Assembly: GCF_030272615.1 (NCBI RefSeq)
Contig: NC_081414.1
Coordinates: forward strand, 915,937,648-916,001,647
From: Cryptomeria japonica
Taxonomy: Eukaryota; Streptophyta; Pinopsida; Cupressales; Cupressaceae
Direction: 5' to 3'
DNA length: 64,000 nt
Below the pieces are notes generated by a model. It worked only from the letters and a program-made list of their open reading frames with translations, had not been told where the DNA came from and did not search any database. Positions 1 to 11,099 of the stretch are shown here, one piece after another (the stretch's first letter is position 1; each line of letters starts with the position of its first letter). The translations under genes and the position numbers were made by a program.

Positions 1-2454
1 TTCCTTTGTTTCCTTGATCTCTTCATTCTTCTTTTATGCTTCCTTCTTTTCTTGTTCCTTCTCCTCTGTTTCATCAACAAATGGTATTGATGAATCTATC
101 ATCTTGGGGTTTTCTCCCTCTGCACCTTTTTCTGGCGAATGAGGTTCGTTGCCAGTAGTGTGTGATGTGGGAATATTTATTGTCACTAGATTCCTCTGAG
201 GTTTTTCCTCATAAGGTATGTCCTCAATTGTAACTTCATCTTCTTTGAGATGCTTAGCTTGATTGGTTCCCTTTGCCGATGTATCAAAAATATCAATAGT
301 TTCAACAACTGATTTTTGTTCAACAGGTGGCTCTGCATCCTTTGTTAGATTAGGAATATCTGACACAACATTACCTATGATATTTTCAACTATAAATACA
401 TCAAACTCATCAGTGGTGTCCTTGTCTTTTCCTTTTCTCTTTTTTTGTCCTTGTTTCATTTCTTTGTCTATTTCCTCCTTAGCTTCCTTTTGCTGGCTCA
501 AAATTATTTTCCACATTTCAACACCCTCATCATACACACCTTAAATATCTCATATGGTCACTCTCCCAATTTTGTTCCTTATTTTGAAACGTTGTACACA
601 TACTTTGACCACTAAAGATGCTTGATTATAATCCAATTCATGTTGCACTTCCATGAGTGCCTTTATTATGTGTTCCTTCTCAATTGTCAGGGCAGTTTTC
701 CATCTCCCTTCAATGAGATTTTGTAAATATGATGGAATTATTCCATGTAGTTCACTCAGAGTTTTGTAGAATCTATGTAAGTTCCAGATGAGTGCATCTT
801 CAATTTTTCTTGTCTTCCTCGTTATAGAGGGGATACTTTCTCCTAACACCAGCTAAACCTCCATACTCTTTGATCCCATGGACCAATTCACCAACAGTTG
901 GACCTACAATCCTACCACTTCTTCTGAGTTCTTTAATTACCAAATCAGATTGGGTGTTAGAGTTATCATCCTCCTTTTCATCTTTCTTGGGCTTCTTCTT
1001 AGCCTTCGTGTCAATTTTCCTTTCATTCTTTTTCTTTCTTGCATATGTGACTCCTACCACTCCACCTTTACCTTGGGAAGATGTAGGAATATTTGAGTCC
1101 TTTTATTTCATGTATACTTTTGGTTTGATGGATGCAACACCCTTGGATCTTGTCTTGGAAATTTTCTTCTTTTCTTCTATAACTTGCTCTTCATCTTTGT
1201 TTAATTTTGACCCTATTTGTTCACTTGTACCAGTGGACGCAGTGACACCACATTCTTCACCTCCATATTTCTTATCCAAGGTGTCAATCATTTTCCTAAC
1301 TTTCTTTTGAATGACAGGCTCCTTGAGTTCCTTCTTAATTTTGGAGCTTGCCTCCTCATAAGTTCCAAATCTCTTAGCTTTTCTGTCTACTAGTTTAGAC
1401 AATAACATGTTTGCATATACTTTGGCAATGTCTTCCCCGATCTCATAACCCATAGCAGGTATCCAAAAAATTCTAGGTTCAACTGCTTGAATAATACAAC
1501 AATCAGTATCAACAAGAAAGCAAATAGTGTCCTTGTACTTTTGAACTATATTGGTCAGGGTTCTTTCTCTTTAATGCATTCTAGTTTGGAATTATTTAAA
1601 ATAACCCCACATTGTCTCTCCAAACTTATCACCTAAGTCTCTAATCATTTCACCTATCTGAACTGTGATAGGTTTATTTGTAGACCACACTATATTACAC
1701 TTACCGAGAAAGAAATTTTGCACATAGAAGAAGACACATACCAGTATTGAACCAAACTTGAATGATTTCTTTTTTTCCTTCTTCATTCAGTCCATGTTCA
1801 CCCGGAATTGACTTATTAACATCTCACAAATGTCATATGTTTCATCCTCTTTCATGATTTGGTAAGCTTCATGGATAGCACTGCTTGACATACTATTCAT
1901 GCAGCTTGATTGATACACTCTATAAGCTATCACTGCAAATGAAAAACTCACTTTTGCATCCTCAATATGAGTGACTTTCATTTCTCTCTTGTCATATTGG
2001 GATTGAATCAACCGACTGATCTCACCGAATGATATTTTTCTTAGGGTTAGTGCTTCACTTGTTTTTCTGAACCCTGTTACTCTTTGGATCACATCCTTTG
2101 TGATTTTAATTGGTGCTTCAACTTCCAACCATAGAAACTGGTCATGCACTCCACTTAGCACATACCTAATCCAATCAACATGGAATTGGTCTTTAGATGC
2201 ATAGGTTCTGCCTTCAATAGACCATTGTCGCAAAACCATTTGAATTCATCTTGAATGAATTTGTCTCTAAGATCTTCAAGCTTGCAGTGGATAAAGGAAT
2301 GGATATCTTCAACCAGTAACACATCATAGGAAATAGATGATAGGACACTAATCATATCAATCTCTCAGGCCTTCATAGGATGCATCTTGAATTTAGGTTG
2401 TGGTTCCTTAACTACCTCAACCAACACATGAGTTGACATGGAAGCTGCCATCAT
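1..2454 (-). pseudogene. Retroelement accessory ORF, copy 1 (runs off window edge)
   Basis: I do not recognise a named family. Reading leftwards from an ATG at 2454, one protein can be followed through a frameshift near 2230 and another near 850, with internal stops near 2370, 1787 and 1454. It continues past a stop at 34-36 to the window edge. The order is: an N-terminal globular part with an APIKITKDVIQRVTGF motif (about 2090); a part ending in MWGYFK (about 1592); a block with FWIPAMGYEIGEDIAKVYA (about 1460-1400); a Lys/Glu-rich linker; a helical part; and an acidic tail. The same landmarks in the same order occur on the plus strand at 11240-13140 (VWGYFK, WIEEMGYEV, YAQML), so this is a repeated mobile-element ORF, not chance. 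It lies downstream of a gag on the same strand with no pol between them. Function unknown; the basic/acidic coiled-coil tail is the only suggestive property. Confidence 0.7.
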
Positions 2455-2890
2455 GAATTTGAGCATAATTTATAGATTGACTGCTTCTACCATTTCTGTT
2501 AGGGCTTCGGATCACTGAAACTTGATGGCTTGATCTCCAAACTCTCTTTGCTAGAAATGCACTTGACAGATTTAGAAAACCTTTGATTGCACTAGGAGCT
2601 CATGAATGCACAAATGAAAGCAAGATAAACAAAATGAGTTTTCATTTTCTTATTTATTTGTTAATTTGTTCGGTGCACTTATACAAAGTTTTAGTTGTAC
2701 GATCTCAAACGGTAATAATTTAAAGTTTACCGGTGTTACTTCCTTGCTGGTAACAATACAACCCTTAACACCTATACTCTTAACAATTCACCGATGATGA
2801 GTTACAAACAATATGTCAACTTTTCTGCATCTAAGTAATGCAAATAAGAGTTACCTCACTTTGGTTATAGGGAAACAGCCATGATTTTTC
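2455..2890 (-). other. Noncoding spacer between gag and accessory ORF
   Basis: No coding potential is seen on either strand. On the minus strand the gag reading frame fades after a CAGGGGGAGCAC purine run near 2905, then a GAG|GTAACT sequence occurs near 2855. The accessory ORF begins 400 bases further on. This layout would allow a spliced message for the second ORF, but the splice idea is only inference. Confidence 0.35.
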
Positions 2891-3477
2891 AATAAGTGCT
2901 CCCCCTGAACATCGATTTGCTTGGTTTGAAGAAGAATTGTCATCACTGGTGGATGATGACTTAGTTTCAGAATGCTTCTCTTCTTCTTTTCTTTCTTCCT
3001 TCTTAGTTCACGTCCTTTTCATTTCATTCTTCACTTCTTCAACTATCTTCTTTCTTTTCAAATCATTTGGCCCTTTCTTCTTGCCAAACTATTTCCTATC
3101 TTCAGATCAGTTGTAGGATCAGTTCCTACACTCTCTAGCCAAATGACTGATCTTATGGCACTTGAAACATGCCATACCTATTGTCTTCCATGGTCCTGCA
3201 TTGTTTCTCTGACCCACTCTAATCCTGCAATTCACTGCAACATGACCAAAGTTGCCACAAGTAGAACAGGTGGCATTGAGCTGATTACTCTTCTTATTTG
3301 GGCTAACTAATTTGGATGGAGATATTGATGCATTTGTCTTGGACATGCATTATTGAGCTCTGTGTCCATGTTTAATGCATGTAAAGCAATATCCATTAAA
3401 GCTTCTTCTACTAGATTTGTTACTTGATCGAGGTCTACACTCATAAGCAATGTGTCCATACTTGTGATAGTTATAGC
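2891..3477 (-). pseudogene. Gag C-terminal part with four zinc-knuckle remnants
   Basis: In one minus-strand frame four CX2CX4HX4C-type units occur in tandem. The first is NYHKYGHIAYEC, which is continued from the other side of the LTR insertion. The second is CFTCIKHGHRAQ with a stop just before the last Cys. The third is CSTCGNFGHVAVNC and the fourth is CFKCHKISHLAREC. A Lys/Glu/Ser-rich tail follows. Zinc knuckles in retroelement Gag bind the packaged RNA. The upstream coiled-coil half lies at 5512-6138; the two halves were one gene before insertion of the LTR sequence at 3478-5511. Stops and lost cysteines show it is dead. No protease, integrase or reverse transcriptase follows on this strand. 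Confidence 0.75.
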
Positions 3478-3614
3478 TGATGCTCTGCAAAAAGTATTAG
3501 AAAATCTGTTTGATGGCAACACACACAAGAGCACAAGAAACAAATGTTAGTGTTAGCAACAAAAGATTATCCTAAACAGGCATATCAAGAGAGATATTAA
3601 GCATGAAATAGAAA
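3478..3614 (-). repeat. Partial duplicate of the LTR 3' end
   Basis: This matches 3656-3792 base for base with a few substitutions, at an offset of 178. It carries the last 137 bases of the LTR and stops at a run of A shared with the tRNA-derived segment, a possible microhomology junction. Confidence 0.85.
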
Positions 3615-3653
3615 ATCAGAAGGTTGCGTGTTCGATTCACGTCGGGTTCACCA
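3615..3653 (+). other. tRNA 3'-part footprint (probably tRNA-Trp) ending in CCA
   Basis: Thirty-nine bases match the 3' part of a nuclear tRNA. They give the 3' anticodon-stem side, the variable loop, a T-arm (GCGTG / TTCGATT / CACGT, five pairs with one G-T), the acceptor 3' strand CGGGTTC, discriminator A and CCA at 3651-3653. There is no 5' half, so it is not a tRNA gene. CCA is not encoded in plant nuclear tRNA genes, so this points to a copied mature primer tRNA. From memory it best fits plant tRNA-Trp(CCA). The last 18 bases complement the PBS used by the gypsy element at 48824. Confidence 0.75.
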
Positions 3654-3655
3654 AA

Positions 3656-5511
3656 TGATGCTCTGCAAAAAGGATTAGAAAATCTGTTTCATGGCAACAC
3701 ACACAAGAGCACAAGAAACAAACGTTTGTGTTAGCAACAAAAGATTATCCTAATCAGGCATATCAAGAGAGATATTAAGCATGAAATAGAAAGCATATAA
3801 ACATAGAATAAAATAGCTAATCAAGATGCTCATAGTTGCTCCTCCCTTGTTCCTCTCCTCTCCAAGTCCCAAATGAGTGTAGCTCTCATCTTTTAGCACT
3901 AGCCATGGATGCCATATGGAGATTCAAGATGGTTGAATATGATAAGCAAATACTATGCAAGAGTAGATAGTGATGCTATGAAAAAGCTCTATGCTAATGC
4001 CAGTATAACAACAATACTCTAAATGCTTTTTTTTTGCCTAAGGAGAAGGGTTCTATTTATAGAAGAAATGGGGAAATGAAGGGTTAAGATTGAATGGTTT
4101 AATCAAGGGCCAAGTTTGAAAGTTGGGGATCCATGTGCACAATTGGCACCAATAAAATGGTGACAAGTGTCAACATAGGATTGGGTTGAGAGAAGAGGTT
4201 GGAGGCATTAAAGGCCTGAGAAGACCTCATGGTTATCTAGAGGCTAAGGGTCAAGTCCAAATTAAGATTACTCACTGGATTAAGAGTTAATCCAAGGATA
4301 AACCTTTGTGCAAATGTTTAAGAGATAATCATGGTCAAAGCATTAATGGCCTGATGAGACCTTTGGGTTGGGTAGAGGTTGAGTCAAAACAAATGTTTTA
4401 ACCATGTGGGAGGGTTTGAGGTAACCATTAATGGTTATTGGAGACTTTGGGGATTAAGTGGTTGAAGGTTGAAAGCCTTCAATGGTTATCAAAGACTTTG
4501 AGCCATTTAGTGGTTGAAGGTTGAAAGCCTTTAATGGTTATCAAAGACTTTGAGGGTTTGAGAAGTGACTTCCCTTTTGCTTAGGAATGTGACAAAGTTT
4601 AGAGAAGGAGTTAGGTTATTTAGAAGTGATTAGAAAATTCTAGAAGGGGTTTAGGCATGCAAGTGGATTTTGTAGCAAAATGCAAGTGGGAGAAATTTTG
4701 GTATTTTCAATTAAAATAAAATCATTTATTTCAATTAAATGGTGTAATTTGCATTTGGATAAATATTCAAATAAATATTAATTTATTTAAATGAGAAAAA
4801 TGAAGATAAAGCATTAAAATGCTTGAAGACTTTGAGGGAAAACCATTAAAGTCTTAAGAAGACTTTAAGGGAAGCCATCAAGTTTGAAGACTTTAAAGCC
4901 ATCAAGTTTGAAGACTTTAAGGGAAACCATTAAAGGCTTGAGAAGACTATAGAAGGCAGCCATCAAGTTTGAAGACTTTAAAGCCATCAAGTTTGAATAC
5001 TTTAAGGGAAACCATTAAAGGTTTCAAGTGGGTGAGGATAAATAGGATTTTAAATAAATAATTTATTTAAAATAGTTGTGCAACTTGCTTTTGTAGGAAA
5101 ATACAAGTGGGTGGAGGATAAAGGTGATTTAAATAAATTATTTATTTAAAATAATTGTGCAACTTGCTTTTGTAAGAAAATGCAAGTGGGTAGAGGATAA
5201 AGGTGATTTAAATAAATGTTAATTTATTTAAATGTGAGAGGTGGGATTTTGGGGGATTTAAATAAATATTAATTTATTTAAATGTGAGAGAATATTTAAT
5301 TAAATAAATATGATTTATTTATTTAATTAATGGTCTGAATTTGGTTAAGTGAATTAAATCAAATAAATTGAATAATTTATTTAATTAATAGGAGAATAGG
5401 GTTAAGATGAATTAATTAAATATTAATTTAATTAATTATTAATTGATGGTTAAATAATCAAATAACTACTAAGTATTCATTTAATTAAGTGGACAGATTT
5501 ATGTGACTACA
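3656..5511 (-). repeat. Long terminal repeat, about 1.86 kb
   Basis: Termini TG and CA are read on the minus strand, followed after two bases by an 18-base PBS. Internally there are degenerate repeats with the theme GAAGACTTTAAGGGAAACCA (about 4800-5030). There are also repeated blocks of a GTGCAACTTGCTTTTGTA type joined to AT-rich TTTAAATAAATTA tracts (about 5040-5300). No ORF is supported. Confidence 0.75.
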
Positions 5512-6138
5512 ATAACAATAACCATCAAAGGTGAATGGCTTCTTGTGATTGACTAGTCGATTTCTATAGACATCAGACTTATGACTCGGTTTACCATAAT
5601 AATTGCAAGAAGATTTAGAAAACTTCACTCCTTTCATTCCTAATTTGTTCCTTTTATCATCCTTCATCCTCTTGGGATTAGATGATTCCCCAGTTTCCAT
5701 TGGACCTATACCAAAGTAACCAAGACCAGTTGTCTCCTTTGTTTTCCTCTGAGCTTTTAATTTTTCATCTATCTTCTCAGATCTTTCATTAAATTTTATT
5801 ATCTTTTCATTTCTCTCATCTACATCTTTCAACTCATTTTTGGGTTGTTCAATCTCCTTCATCATCTTCTCATTTTCCTTTGTTTTGTCATCCAGATGCT
5901 CATACATAATTGTATTCTTTTGAGTAAGAATTCAAATTTCTTCATCCTTTTCAATGATGATTGCATCATTCTCTCTTAGGGCTTCTTCAGCAAGCCTTTT
6001 GGCTCTTTCAACTTTTGACAGTGCTTCATCCGCATTTCTCTTTTTTTCTTCTGCTATCTTGCTGGCTTCTAGTATTTTAGTCATACTCAAGGCCTGACAT
6101 TCATGCTCTCTTTTTAGATTTATGATTTCTTCAGCCAA
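5512..6138 (-). pseudogene. Gag N-terminal coiled-coil part with first zinc knuckle
   Basis: Two adjoining minus-strand frames (6138-5932 and 5907-5512) encode a strongly charged heptad-like coiled coil rich in Glu, Lys and Ala. A linker and then CNYYGKPSHKSDVY follow, a CX2CX4HX4C knuckle in which two cysteines have become tyrosine. The frame reaches FDGYCY and is cut by the LTR insertion at 5511; it resumes at 3477. Coiled coil plus knuckles fits a Gag, but no retrotransposon capsid domain is visible here, so the capsid may lie further upstream or be lost. The in-frame stop between 5907 and 5932 marks it as broken. Confidence 0.65.
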
Positions 6139-6250
6139 CTTTCTCTATGGAGTCACCATGTTAGGGAAATTTACAAACAAAATCGGTTAAGGTTCACCTT
6201 GTTAAGGGATTTAATCTATTGCAATTATTAGAGAGAAACAAATCATTGAT

Positions 6251-6616
6251 ATGATGATGACACTTTTATGTCATATAGATCCGTTATGTATCTGCTTCAA
6301 TCTCTGCTCGGTGATGGCTTCATCGATTCATGAGGAACCCTCCTACATGTTGCTTGTTCTTTACCTTGCTCTAATTTTCAAACTCAATCCACTTACAACT
6401 CCATTGACACTACAAAATCAAGATGAAAAGCATGTATATAGTTGTCTTCAATCTTGGCCCGAACTTTCCCTCCAAAATTCAAACTCAAAAAATCATTCTA
6501 TGCGTCGATCTGTTCGTTCCTCAAATCTTGCCAATTATATCATGGGACTAACCATTCATGCCACAAATCTCGTTGATTCTCTAGCAAGCACTCTGACTTC
6601 AACTGGCTCTTTCTAA
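6251..6616 (+). other. Unrecognised 121-codon open frame
   Basis: An open frame directly upstream of the copia LTR. I do not recognise the translation. The C-terminal third (RRSVRSSNLANYIMGLTIHA and after) has ordinary protein-like composition, which is why it is listed. It could be an exon or element fragment or chance. No start context or homologue elsewhere in the window supports it. Confidence 0.15.
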
Positions 6617-6635
6617 ATTTGTTAGATCTACATGT

Positions 6636-8051
6636 TGTTGGCATTTGCATAAAGATTGCATTGATGAACTTTTATGTTGTCATTGATGTCAATTATAACT
6701 GGTAATGATGTTGTAATAATGTTATTTTGTAACCGGTAGGAAGAGCTAGTGAAGGGAATTGTAACCAGTAAGTGAGCTTGTGATGGTAACCAGTATTACT
6801 AGAGAAGTAGTGAGATCAACCAATAAACCCTACCTATTGATATGTTAAACCCTAACCGATGGAGTTTGGTGAATCGGTTGTATTGGTTTATGATGAAATG
6901 ATGAATGGTAATGACTATGCCACGTATGCATGTTGTATGAGATGAAGTTTCAAAAGGTTTTGGTGCATAGAGATAACAATTTTTATCTTGGGATTGAGCA
7001 AGTACATTGCATGTAATGGAAACTGTGTGATGAGTTACAAGGATCTATGAAGCGGTGATCAAGGAGTTCTCAAGGTTTTCTTGAATGATGTGCAGTAATT
7101 GCTATGTAATCCAACGGTCATACTTAAATTGATTTGTTTATAGTCTCTATGAGATCTTAGGTTTGTGATGTGTTACCGACCTATTGTTTTGTTTATAAGG
7201 TCGATGAGTTGTTTTGTTGTAGCATTCGAAATTTTGGTTGAATGTAAGAGTGATTGGTTGCCAAACCAGATGATGTATCTGTAGTATGTGTAAAGGCAGA
7301 TAGGAGCATGAAAAGGACCTAAACAAGCAAGTGTAGTGCTATTCACCAGATCAACAAACCCATGTTGTTCTCTAACAATTACAATAGTCAAATCCCCTAA
7401 CTGGGTAAGCTCTAACAAGCTTGGTGTTATCTAAATCCTCTAACCAGGTGATCCATTAGCTTGTATTTCAAATCCTCTAAGGACGTTACTCCTAACAGGG
7501 TATTTATTTTAATAGGGCATTATAGTCAATCCCTTAACCGGGTGGTCCCTAACAAGATCTGTTCTTAACAAGACTTATTGTAAAGCTTTAACAGGATTGG
7601 CTCCTAATAGGGCAAACTTCGAAAGAGTTCAGAATACTTGTGGGTATTCATCCCCACCGTGGTTTTTCCCATTTAGGTTTCCATGTCAAAATCATTGTGT
7701 CAAGTGGTCAATGTTTTTATGGTTATGTTTGATATGGTTAGTTTTCTTAGCTACTAAATCCACTTAAATATGATGATGACCAACAACAATCTGAAATGAG
7801 CTTTTACTTTTGTTAGTAAAGTATTTGGATGTTTTTGGTTAAAAGGTTTGAGAGTTTCAGAGTTGTTTTACTATTATTCTATTATGACATTCAACTGGTT
7901 TACTTGATAGTGATATTGCAATTTGCCAATTCCGAGTTTGACTTGAGAGGTTGTTTTTGTTTGGTGAAAAGTTTATGTCAATTTTATATCTACTGATTCA
8001 CCCCCTCTCTCAATAGTTAACCAGATCCTTATTGATTCAGCATACCATCCA
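6636..8051 (+). repeat. 5' LTR of copia element A
   Basis: It starts TGTTGGCATTTGC and ends near CATCCA. A PBS-like sequence follows, then gag on the same strand. Near its end lies GATTCACCCCCTCTCTCA (about 7995-8012), the U5 motif shared with the other copia-like LTRs here. No matching 3' LTR is present in the window, so the boundaries are set by analogy and are approximate. Confidence 0.7.
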
Positions 8052-8052
8052 T

Positions 8053-8064
8053 TAGTATCAAAGC
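8053..8064 (+). other. Degenerate primer-binding site of copia element A
   Basis: TAGTATCAAAGC here compares with the initiator-Met PBS TGGTATCAGAGC seen intact at 27795. It differs by two G-to-A changes and sits one base after the LTR. Confidence 0.65.
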
Positions 8065-8120
8065 ATTTTAGGTCCTCTAAGGTCTAAGCTTAACAACTTG
8101 AGGAAAAGATCTTGAAGAAC

Positions 8121-11043
8121 ATGATGAAGAAAGAAGGTCCAAAATTTAATAGAGAAAACTACAGAATATGGAGTGATAGAATAAAAATCTATATCAAGAG
8201 TCTAGGAAGTCAATATTGGGAACATGTTGGTACTCAATATGTTGCACCTAGTGGAACTATGATTGATTATTAGAAGAAAGAGAAACAAGAAAAAAATCAA
8301 GCATTAGAGGCCATTATCAGTTCTTTGTCTGATTCGGAGTATGTTGATGTCCATGGTCTGGAGACTTCTTATCAGGTGTGGAAGAAACTTGAAGAAATCT
8401 ATAGTGGTGATGAGCATGTGAAGATTGCCAAAGAAGAGAGTCTGAGAGGAAAATTTGATGACATGTGGATGGCTGAAGGTGAGAATATACAACAGTATGG
8501 TCAAAGGATCAAAGAGATAGTTGGTGAGATCAAGAGTGTTGGTGGTAAAGCGGAGGATACCATAGTGATTAGTGAGGTGTTGAGAACCCTTCTACCAGTA
8601 TACGCTATCTGAGTTGTAGCCATTTAGGAGCTAAAGTCTATTGATAAAACTAAGGTAACCCTTGACTCCATCATTGGTAAGATTAGTGCTTTTTAATTAA
8701 ATGGTTATGATGGTAGTATTTAGAAATCTGAATCTTCATTTAGAGCTTCAGTTTCTAACCCTCCTATGAGGAAAAGTAGAGATGTTAGTCACACTTATGA
8801 ATCTAGATCTAGTAGAGAAATTGATGATGAAAATAGTTTGATTGAGCTTGAAGCGTTGTTGGCCAAGCGGTTGTTCAAAGGTATCGATAAGTACAAAGAT
8901 AAATTATCTTTGAAATGTTTTGCATGCACATTGCTACTAACTATCCTAATGGTGACAATGAGCATAAGCATGAGAAGTACAAAGGAAAAGGCAAAAGAGA
9001 TCGTCTCATTGTAGTTGATGGTGGTATCACAAATGAGGAATCTGAGGGAGATGCTAATGAAGACATTGTCTTTGTTTCCATTAAACATGAAACATCTGAT
9101 CAGAAGGCATTAGTATTTCGCATGGATAATTCTGAAGATTGGATCATAGATAGTGAGTGTTCAAATCACATGACCGGTGACCAGAGTAAATTTCTTATTT
9201 TGAAGGAATTTGATGGAGGAGTTGTGAGATTTGGAAATGATTCATCCTGGATGGTAAAAGGAAAGGGAACTATTTCTCTTAATGGAAAGAGCAGTGCAAA
9301 TGATCTCTATTGGGTTGAAGGATTAAAGAACAATCTTGTAAGTGTAGCTCAACTCAATGATAGAGGTTATCCATTGGAATTCAAGGATGGAATGTGAAAA
9401 ATATATGGGAGAAAGGAGAATTGATTGCAACTAGCAAGAAGACAAAAGGTAACCTGTTTCACCTGAATCCTAAAGTCAACAACTGATTAATTGCTAAAGT
9501 AGATGATAGTTGGCTTTGACGTCAAAGATTTTTTCATATAAATTTTGATAACATTATTAAGGTCAGCAAGTCCAAGGCAGTAAGAGGTTTGCCTCAGTTG
9601 GACAAACCAGTGAATGCTCTGTGTAAGGAATGTCAGTTAGGAAAGATGACATCCTCAACTTTTAAGAGAAAATATTTTTCAGCAGAACATTTGTTAGATT
9701 TGGTTCATACATACCTTTGTGGACCTATAAGGACTAAAAGTATTCAAGGTGACAAATATTTTATGATCTTCACTGATGATTGCTCAAGAATGATGTGGGT
9801 TACATTCATGAAGGATAAAACATAAGCCTTTAGTGAGTTCAAGGCATTCAAGGCCTTAGTTGAAAAGGAAAGTGGTAAGAAGATAAAGTGTCTGAGGACT
9901 GATCAAGGTGGTGAATTTACTTCAGAGAAATTCACTAGATATTGTGAAGACAATGGAATAAACAAGAAGCTTTCTGCACCGAGGACACAACAACAGAATG
10001 GTATTGCAGAGAGGAACAACCGGTTAGTTGTTGATGTTGCTAGAATGATGCTTATACAAGGAGGAGTAGCAAAAGCTTTCTGGAGAGAAGTTGTTAGCAC
10101 AACTGTCTATACTATGAATTGGATATTGGTAAAGAGAGGAAATGATAAGACTCCTTATGAATACTAGTATGGTAGATCACCTAATGTCAGTTATTTTATG
10201 ATTTTTGGCAGTAAATGTTTTATCAAGAGAGGTGAATATGTTAGTAAGTTTGAGGCTAAAAGTGATGAAGGCATATTTCTTGGTTACTCCACCAAGAGTA
10301 AGGCCTACAAATGTTATAACAACTGGACATAGAGAATCATTGAGAGTGTTCATGTTTGAGTGGATGAGTATCCTGAAGTCTTAGGAGAAACCAATAACGA
10401 AAAGAAGGATGATGAACCTTACATTCTAATTTTGGAACCAGAACCAGTGAAGCCAGAAGTTGGTGAAGTGAATTTTGTTGTACCAGTTCAACTGAAACAG
10501 GTAGATTTAGAAGAAGATGGTGATAATGAAGAAGAATAACTTGAAGATAATGATCATGTCATTCCAAGGTATGTGAGACTCAATCATAACCCTGACTAGA
10601 TTATTGGAGATAAAGATGTTGGAGTGTTAACTAGAACAATAATTAGAGAGAATTCTTGCATGATATTCACTATTGAGCCTAGAACTACTAAGGAAGCATT
10701 TGGATATGATCACTAGATTAAACCTATCGAGGAGGAGCTTGACCAGATTGAGAAGAACAACACATCGACCCTAGTGCACAGACCAGTGAATAAAAATGTG
10801 ATAGGTACTAAATGGTTATTCAGGAATAAACAAAATGAAGATGAAGTAGTAGTTTGAAACAAAGCTAGATTAGTATGCAAAGGTTATGCACAGGAAGAAG
10901 GTGAAGACTATAATGAGACGTTTGCACCATTTGCTAGATTGGAAGGTGTTCAGACTCTACTTGCATTTGCAGCATATAAGAGATTCAAAGTATATCAGAT
11001 GGATGTGAAGTCAACATATCTAAATGGAATACTAGAAGAATAA
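8121..11043 (+). pseudogene. Copia element A Gag-Pol, truncated within reverse transcriptase
   Basis: Domains in order are: UBN2-type Gag from ATG 8121; a zinc knuckle broken by a frameshift near 8930; protease with DWIIDSECSNHMT (the DSG motif is now DSE); GAG-pre-integrase with CKECQLGKM; the integrase core with RTDQGGEF and NGIAERNN; a variable linker; then RT up to YQMDVKSTYLNGILEE at 11040. The catalytic YVDD, RNase H and 3' LTR are missing. At least ten internal stops and two frame changes are present. It is close to the copia element at 27857, with the same block order and many identical stretches, so the two are members of related families. The cut at 11043 abuts the start of the accessory ORF region. 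Confidence 0.85.
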
Positions 11044-11099
11044 TCTGAGAGAGAAACATTGACTTTAGGGATCTTGTGAGATAGAGAATAATGGGACAC

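Larger units (their letters stand above)
3478..5511 (-). mobile_element. Truncated LTR insertion within gag: LTR, tRNA-derived segment, partial second LTR
   Basis: On the minus strand this consists of one long LTR (5511 to 3656, starting TGTAGTC and ending GAGCATCA), the dinucleotide TT, a tRNA-complementary segment (3653-3615), and a second copy of only the last 137 bases of the LTR (3614-3478). The flanks are ATAGC (3473-3477) and ATAAC (5512-5516), a 5-bp target duplication with one mismatch. Removing the insert rejoins the gag frame through a zinc knuckle. All protein-coding sequence is missing, so this is a deletion product or a template-switch product, not an ordinary solo LTR. The LTR is AT-rich and repetitive inside. 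Confidence 0.8.

Noticed and set aside
870-1310. Plus-strand open frames of 146 and 72 codons
   Set aside because: They are the complement of the Lys/Glu-rich accessory ORF; antisense of such sequence gives long Ser/Phe/Leu-rich frames by composition.
3615-3653. A tRNA gene
   Set aside because: Only the 3' part is present and CCA is encoded, which plant nuclear tRNA genes do not do. It is a copied primer footprint.
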